A stretch of DNA of 32,893 nt from an uncultured Lysobacter sp. (lineage in GTDB: Bacteria; Pseudomonadota; Gammaproteobacteria; Xanthomonadales; Xanthomonadaceae): positions 1 to 32,893 of the forward strand of contig CAMLID010000035.1 of assembly GCA_946480055.1 (NCBI GenBank), in the 5' to 3' direction. The notes beneath the pieces are model-generated. The model had not been told where the DNA came from. It searched no databases and saw nothing but the letters and a program-made list of their open reading frames with translations. A program made the position numbers and the translations under genes. Positions 31,154-32,893 of this stretch are shown in pieces (position 1 is the stretch's first letter; every line of letters begins with the position of its first letter).

Positions 31154-32893
31154 ATGCGAGGGCCCGCACCCACCAAGCCAGCTCCATCGGAGCCAGCGAT
31201 CGATCTGTCGCCCTCGCCGGGCGACGAGGTCAAGACGACCACCTGCTACATGTGCGCCTGCCGCTGCGGCATCAAGGTGTGGCTGGCCGACGGCAAGATC
31301 CGCTACATCCAGGGCAACCCCGAGCATCCGGTCAACCAGGGCGTGCTCTGCGCCAAGGGCTCGGCCGGGATCATGCAGCACTACTCGCCGGCGCGGCTGG
31401 ACAAGCCGCTGTTGCGCGTGGGCGAACGCGGTCGCGGCGAGTTCAAGGAAATCGAGTGGGACGAGGCGCTGGCGATCGCCGTCGGCTGGCTGGCGCCGAT
31501 CCGCGAGCGCAATCCCGACGAGCTGGCCTTCTTCACCGGCCGCGACCAGTCGCAGGCACTGACCGGCTGGTGGGCGCAGCAGTTCGGCACGGTCAACTAC
31601 GCCGCCCACGGCGGTTTCTGCTCGGTCAATATGGCCGCCGGCGGTTTGTACACGCTCGGCGGCTCGTTCTGGGAATTCGGCGAACCCGACTGGGAGCATT
31701 CGCGCTACCTGATGCTGTGGGGCGTGGCCGAGGACCACGACTCCAACCCGATCAAGCTCGGCCTGGGCAAGCTGAAGGCTCACGGGGCCAAGATCGTCGC
31801 GGTCAATCCGGTGCGCAGCGGCTACGGCGCGATCGCCGACGAATGGATCGGCATCCGCCCCGGCACCGACGGCCTGTTCGCGTTCGCGCTGATCCACGAA
31901 CTGCTCAAGGCCGATCGGATCGACCTGGACTATCTGGTGCGCTACGCCAATGCGCACTGGCTGGTGATCCGCAATCCGGGCGGCGCCGACGACGGTCTGT
32001 TCGCGCGCGACGAAGCAGGCCGCGCGCTGTGCTGGGCCGGCGGCGCGCAACTGGCCGACGCCACCGGCATCTCGCCCGCCGTCGTCGGCGAATACACCCT
32101 GCCCGACGGCCGCCGCGCGGTGCCGGTGTTCCATCTGATCGCCGAGCGCTACCTCGATCCGCAGTACTCGCCCGACGCGGTCAGCGAACGCTGCGGCATT
32201 CCTGCAGACACCATCCGCCGGATCGCGCGCGAGCTGGCCGAGGCCGCCTTCGATCATCCGCTGACCCTGCCGATCGCCTGGACCGACGCGCACGGCCGCG
32301 AGCATGCCGAAATGGTCGGACGCCCGGTCAGCATGCACGCCATGCGCGGCATCAGCGCGCACAGCAACGGCTTCCACACCTGCCGCGCGCTGCACCTGTT
32401 GCAACTGCTGCTGGGTGCGGTGGATACGCCGGGCTCGTTCCGCTATCAGCCGCCGTTCCCGAAACCGATCGCGCCGCCGAACCGGCCCGGCAAGAACCGT
32501 CAGGCCAACGGCGTGCTGGACGCGGCGCCGCTGGGTTTCGTGCATGCGCCCGAGGATCTGGTGGTCGACGCCGACGGCCAGCCGCGCCGCATCGATCACG
32601 CCTTCTCCTGGGCCTACCCGCTGTCCGCGCACGGCATGATGCACAGCGTGATCCGCAACGCCTGGGCCGGCGATCCGTACAAGATCGACACCCTGATGAT
32701 GTTCATGGCCAACATGAGCTGGAACTCATCGATGAACACGGCCGAGACCATCGGCTGGCTCACCGACAAGGACGAGCGCGGCGAGTACCGCATCCCGCGC
32801 ATCATCTACGCCGACGCCTACGCCTCGGAAATGGTCGCCTACGCCGACCTGGTGCTGCCGGACACGACCTACCTGGAGCGCTTCGACGCGATC
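31154..32893 (+). CDS. Molybdopterin oxidoreductase, SoeA-like, 3' end cut by the window
   Basis: From ATG 31154, 580 codons stay open to the window end. The [4Fe-4S] motif is Cys31-x2-Cys34-x3-Cys38 and Cys66 (TCYMCACRCG ... GVLCAKG), placing it in the DMSO reductase superfamily of molybdo-bis-MGD enzymes. HGGFCSVNMAAGG (Cys156/Ser157) lies where the metal-binding loop is expected. WEFGEPDWEHSRYLMLWGVAEDHDSNPIK and AVNPVRSGYGAIADEWIGIRPGTDG resemble SoeA, the catalytic subunit of cytoplasmic sulfite dehydrogenase SoeABC; a thiosulfate/polysulfide reductase-like role is an alternative. There is no Tat signal, consistent with a cytoplasmic enzyme. Genes for an iron-sulfur and a membrane subunit would be expected just downstream. 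Confidence 0.82.
   Translation, partial: MRGPAPTKPAPSEPAIDLSPSPGDEVKTTTCYMCACRCGIKVWLADGKIRYIQGNPEHPVNQGVLCAKGSAGIMQHYSPARLDKPLLRVGERGRGEFKEIEWDEALAIAVGWLAPIRERNPDELAFFTGRDQSQALTGWWAQQFGTVNYAAHGGFCSVNMAAGGLYTLGGSFWEFGEPDWEHSRYLMLWGVAEDHDSNPIKLGLGKLKAHGAKIVAVNPVRSGYGAIADEWIGIRPGTDGLFAFALIHELLKADRIDLDYLVRYANAHWLVIRNPGGADDGLFARDEAGRALCWAGGAQLADATGISPAVVGEYTLPDGRRAVPVFHLIAERYLDPQYSPDAVSERCGIPADTIRRIARELAEAAFDHPLTLPIAWTDAHGREHAEMVGRPVSMHAMRGISAHSNGFHTCRALHLLQLLLGAVDTPGSFRYQPPFPKPIAPPNRPGKNRQANGVLDAAPLGFVHAPEDLVVDADGQPRRIDHAFSWAYPLSAHGMMHSVIRNAWAGDPYKIDTLMMFMANMSWNSSMNTAETIGWLTDKDERGEYRIPRIIYADAYASEMVAYADLVLPDTTYLERFDAI

Overview
The window is a high-GC (roughly 65-70% by eye), densely coded stretch of a gammaproteobacterial chromosome. 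The gene set (HslUV, XerC, DapF, a DUF484 protein, LptM, two secreted S9 peptidases, a lipoprotein M1 peptidase) and the intergenic GTAGGAGCGGCGTAAGCCGCGA-type repeats suggest Xanthomonadaceae, most likely a Lysobacter-like organism. That placement is inference from gene content; no rRNA gene is present.

Layout. Bases 1-6.5 kb hold assorted housekeeping and accessory genes: the 5' part of an M1 peptidase lipoprotein, an SDR with a guanidinium/SMR-type exporter, a GNAT, a small two-CxxC membrane protein behind ubiE, an ElaA-like GNAT, a DUF2306 membrane protein convergent with a membrane-anchored AraC regulator, and a yeast-type cytosine deaminase homologue. At 6.6-9.1 kb are a secreted two-part protein of unknown function and an ECF sigma factor translationally coupled to a four-helix membrane protein. 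At 9.2-11.1 kb is hslVU, with a good sigma32-type promoter.

The most interesting part is 11.27-18.0 kb, all on the minus strand. In transcription order it runs: atypical cytochrome P450, a 33-codon ORF ending WRWVHYHNI (with a clean ribosome binding site), a perfect 11-bp hairpin, a second atypical P450, a MATE exporter, an M16 peptidase with an intact HxxEH motif, and an overlapping M16 partner lacking it. I read this as a RiPP biosynthetic cluster: precursor, two oxidative (probably aromatic cross-linking) P450s, a two-subunit leader protease and an exporter. P450-modified RiPPs are a known class, but I do not recognise this precursor or this gene combination. The cluster sits between xerC and hslV, genes that are neighbours in many bacteria, so it looks like an insertion into a conserved block.

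At 18.5-21.9 kb is the usual lptM-dapF-DUF484-xerC series, with 4-nt overlaps for the first two junctions, preceded by a YbaN-like DUF454 protein. At 21.9-26.3 kb are two tandem secreted S9A peptidases (oligopeptidase B-like and prolyl endopeptidase-like). At 26.8-27.5 kb are a small membrane protein with a 12-bp minisatellite and a cassette of three inverted repeat pairs. At 27.6-29.5 kb a WYL regulator is coupled to a patatin-like phospholipase. From 29.7 kb follow a Pro-rich single-span protein, a LolA-like secreted protein, and the 5' part of a cytoplasmic molybdopterin oxidoreductase resembling SoeA, cut by the window end.
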